From contig NC_092657.1 of NCBI RefSeq assembly GCF_032118995.1, positions 11,387,891 to 11,451,890 on the forward strand: DNA of 64,000 nucleotides, in the 5' to 3' direction. The position numbers and the translations under genes are program-made. The notes under the pieces were generated by a model, which was given only the letters and a program-made list of their open reading frames with translations, was not told where the DNA came from and searched no databases. Shown here in pieces: positions 63,380 through 64,000 of the stretch. Origin of the DNA: Asterias amurensis (lineage: Eukaryota > Echinodermata > Asteroidea > Forcipulatida > Asteriidae). Positions within the stretch are counted from its first letter, which is position 1. Each line of letters begins with the position of its first letter.

Positions 63380-63457
63380 GTGAGTCGAGTAAATACTTAT
63401 TATAGACTAGCTTCCAAGTCTGCGATCGCGGTATTTAGTCTACCCGATAGCCAACAC

Positions 63458-63611
63458 ATTATTGGAGAATTTTGGGCGGCTAATCGGTGGCAGCAGACTT
63501 AACAGGTAAATGCATTGTTATCGGTCGTGTGCGCACGCTTAGAACTACATAAACAATGGTAATTTACCAGGTAAGTCTGCTGCCACCTAGCGTCCTAAAG
63601 TATCCCATTGC
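63458..63611. mobile_element. Foldback element (family I), copy 3
   Basis: GGAGAATTTTGGGCGGCTAA then GTGGCAGCAGACTTAACAGG pairs with CCAGGTAAGTCTGCTGCCAC then CTAGCGTCCTAAAGTATCCC. Interior AACTACATAAACAATGG. Confidence 0.82.
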
Positions 63612-63740
63612 CCGAAATAGATTAACCTCCGTCTATTAATTGCGAGTTAGGCGCGTGGTAGCTAATCTGTTGGGTGTTTTCGTGGCTGATGCAGATAAAC
63701 AACCACGATCTCTACTGTAAATCAAGTTTGTTACTTCTGT

Positions 63741-64000
63741 TGCTGCTGTTGTGATGTGTGCTGGCTGCTGTCACTGCTACAGTGTGATTGTTGTTGTTAT
63801 TTGTCGTTGTGTTGTTTGCTGCTGCTGTTTTAGCTGCTGTTGTGATGTGTGCTGGCTGCTGTCACTGCTACAGTGTGATTGTTGTTTGTCGTTGTGTTGT
63901 TTGCTGCTGCTGTTGTGATGTGTGCTGGCTGCTGTCACTGCTACAGTGTGATTGTTGTTGTTTGTCGTTGTGTTGTTTGATGCTGATGTTGTAGCTGCTG
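63741..64000 (+). repeat. GCTGCTGTTGT-type minisatellite, runs off the window
   Basis: Three copies of GTGATGTGTGCTGGCTGCTG followed by TCACTGCTACAGTGTGATTG (near 63752, 63840, 63916), separated by variable TTGTTGTTTGTCGTTGTG stretches. The 3' end is cut by the window. Leu/Cys-rich open frames through it are artefacts. Confidence 0.88.

Noticed and set aside
63116..63502. 128-codon plus-strand frame overlapping exon 26
   Set aside because: Out of frame with the kinase; the kinase reading WSYGVLLWE is unambiguous.

Overview
The window is animal nuclear DNA: it has short exons with GT-AG introns, no bacterial-style genes and many interspersed repeats. The gene content (one MET/plexin-type receptor) and the short palindromic repeats suggest a deuterostome invertebrate, most likely an echinoderm such as a sea star. 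The echinoderm call is my inference from repeat style and recollection, not something the sequence proves.

Layout. 1-957: AT-rich sequence with no gene I can support. 958-16652: one large DNA transposon of about 15.7 kb with very long terminal inverted repeats (left 958-2803, right 14129-16652). Each arm carries a 62-bp minisatellite, about 13 units on the left and about 25 on the right. The interior has a plus-strand THAP + DDE transposase gene and a minus-strand SWIM + YqaJ nuclease + PHD gene, the combination I associate with ISL2EU-type elements. Both genes are decayed by frameshifts, a stop, a lost C-terminus and changed catalytic residues.

17604-63379 and beyond: one receptor gene on the plus strand, 26 exons traced by splice sites and reading phase, with the 3' end outside the window. 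It encodes a signal peptide, Sema, PSI1, IPT1, PSI2, IPT2, PSI3, IPT3-IPT6, a transmembrane helix, a short juxtamembrane and a MET-class tyrosine kinase. The triple-PSI ectodomain is that of a plexin, whereas MET and RON have one PSI. The cytoplasmic part is a kinase, not a plexin GAP. Exon 17 contains an in-frame TAA at 54212-54214, so this copy is a pseudogene, a truncating allele, an alternatively spliced gene or a sequence error.

The introns are packed with non-autonomous elements. A tandem array at 20.5-26.5 kb has roughly 1.15-kb units, each carrying an antisense 5S rRNA-derived segment, and ends in six tandem hairpins. About fifteen full or partial copies of a roughly 350-bp palindromic element (family A here) are scattered across the window. 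Several other foldback families occur, some nested. A 675-bp element with a 9-bp target duplication has an empty paralogous site inside the same window. An antisense LINE fragment is split by a foldback element. There are also several satellites. Family letters A-P are my own labels.
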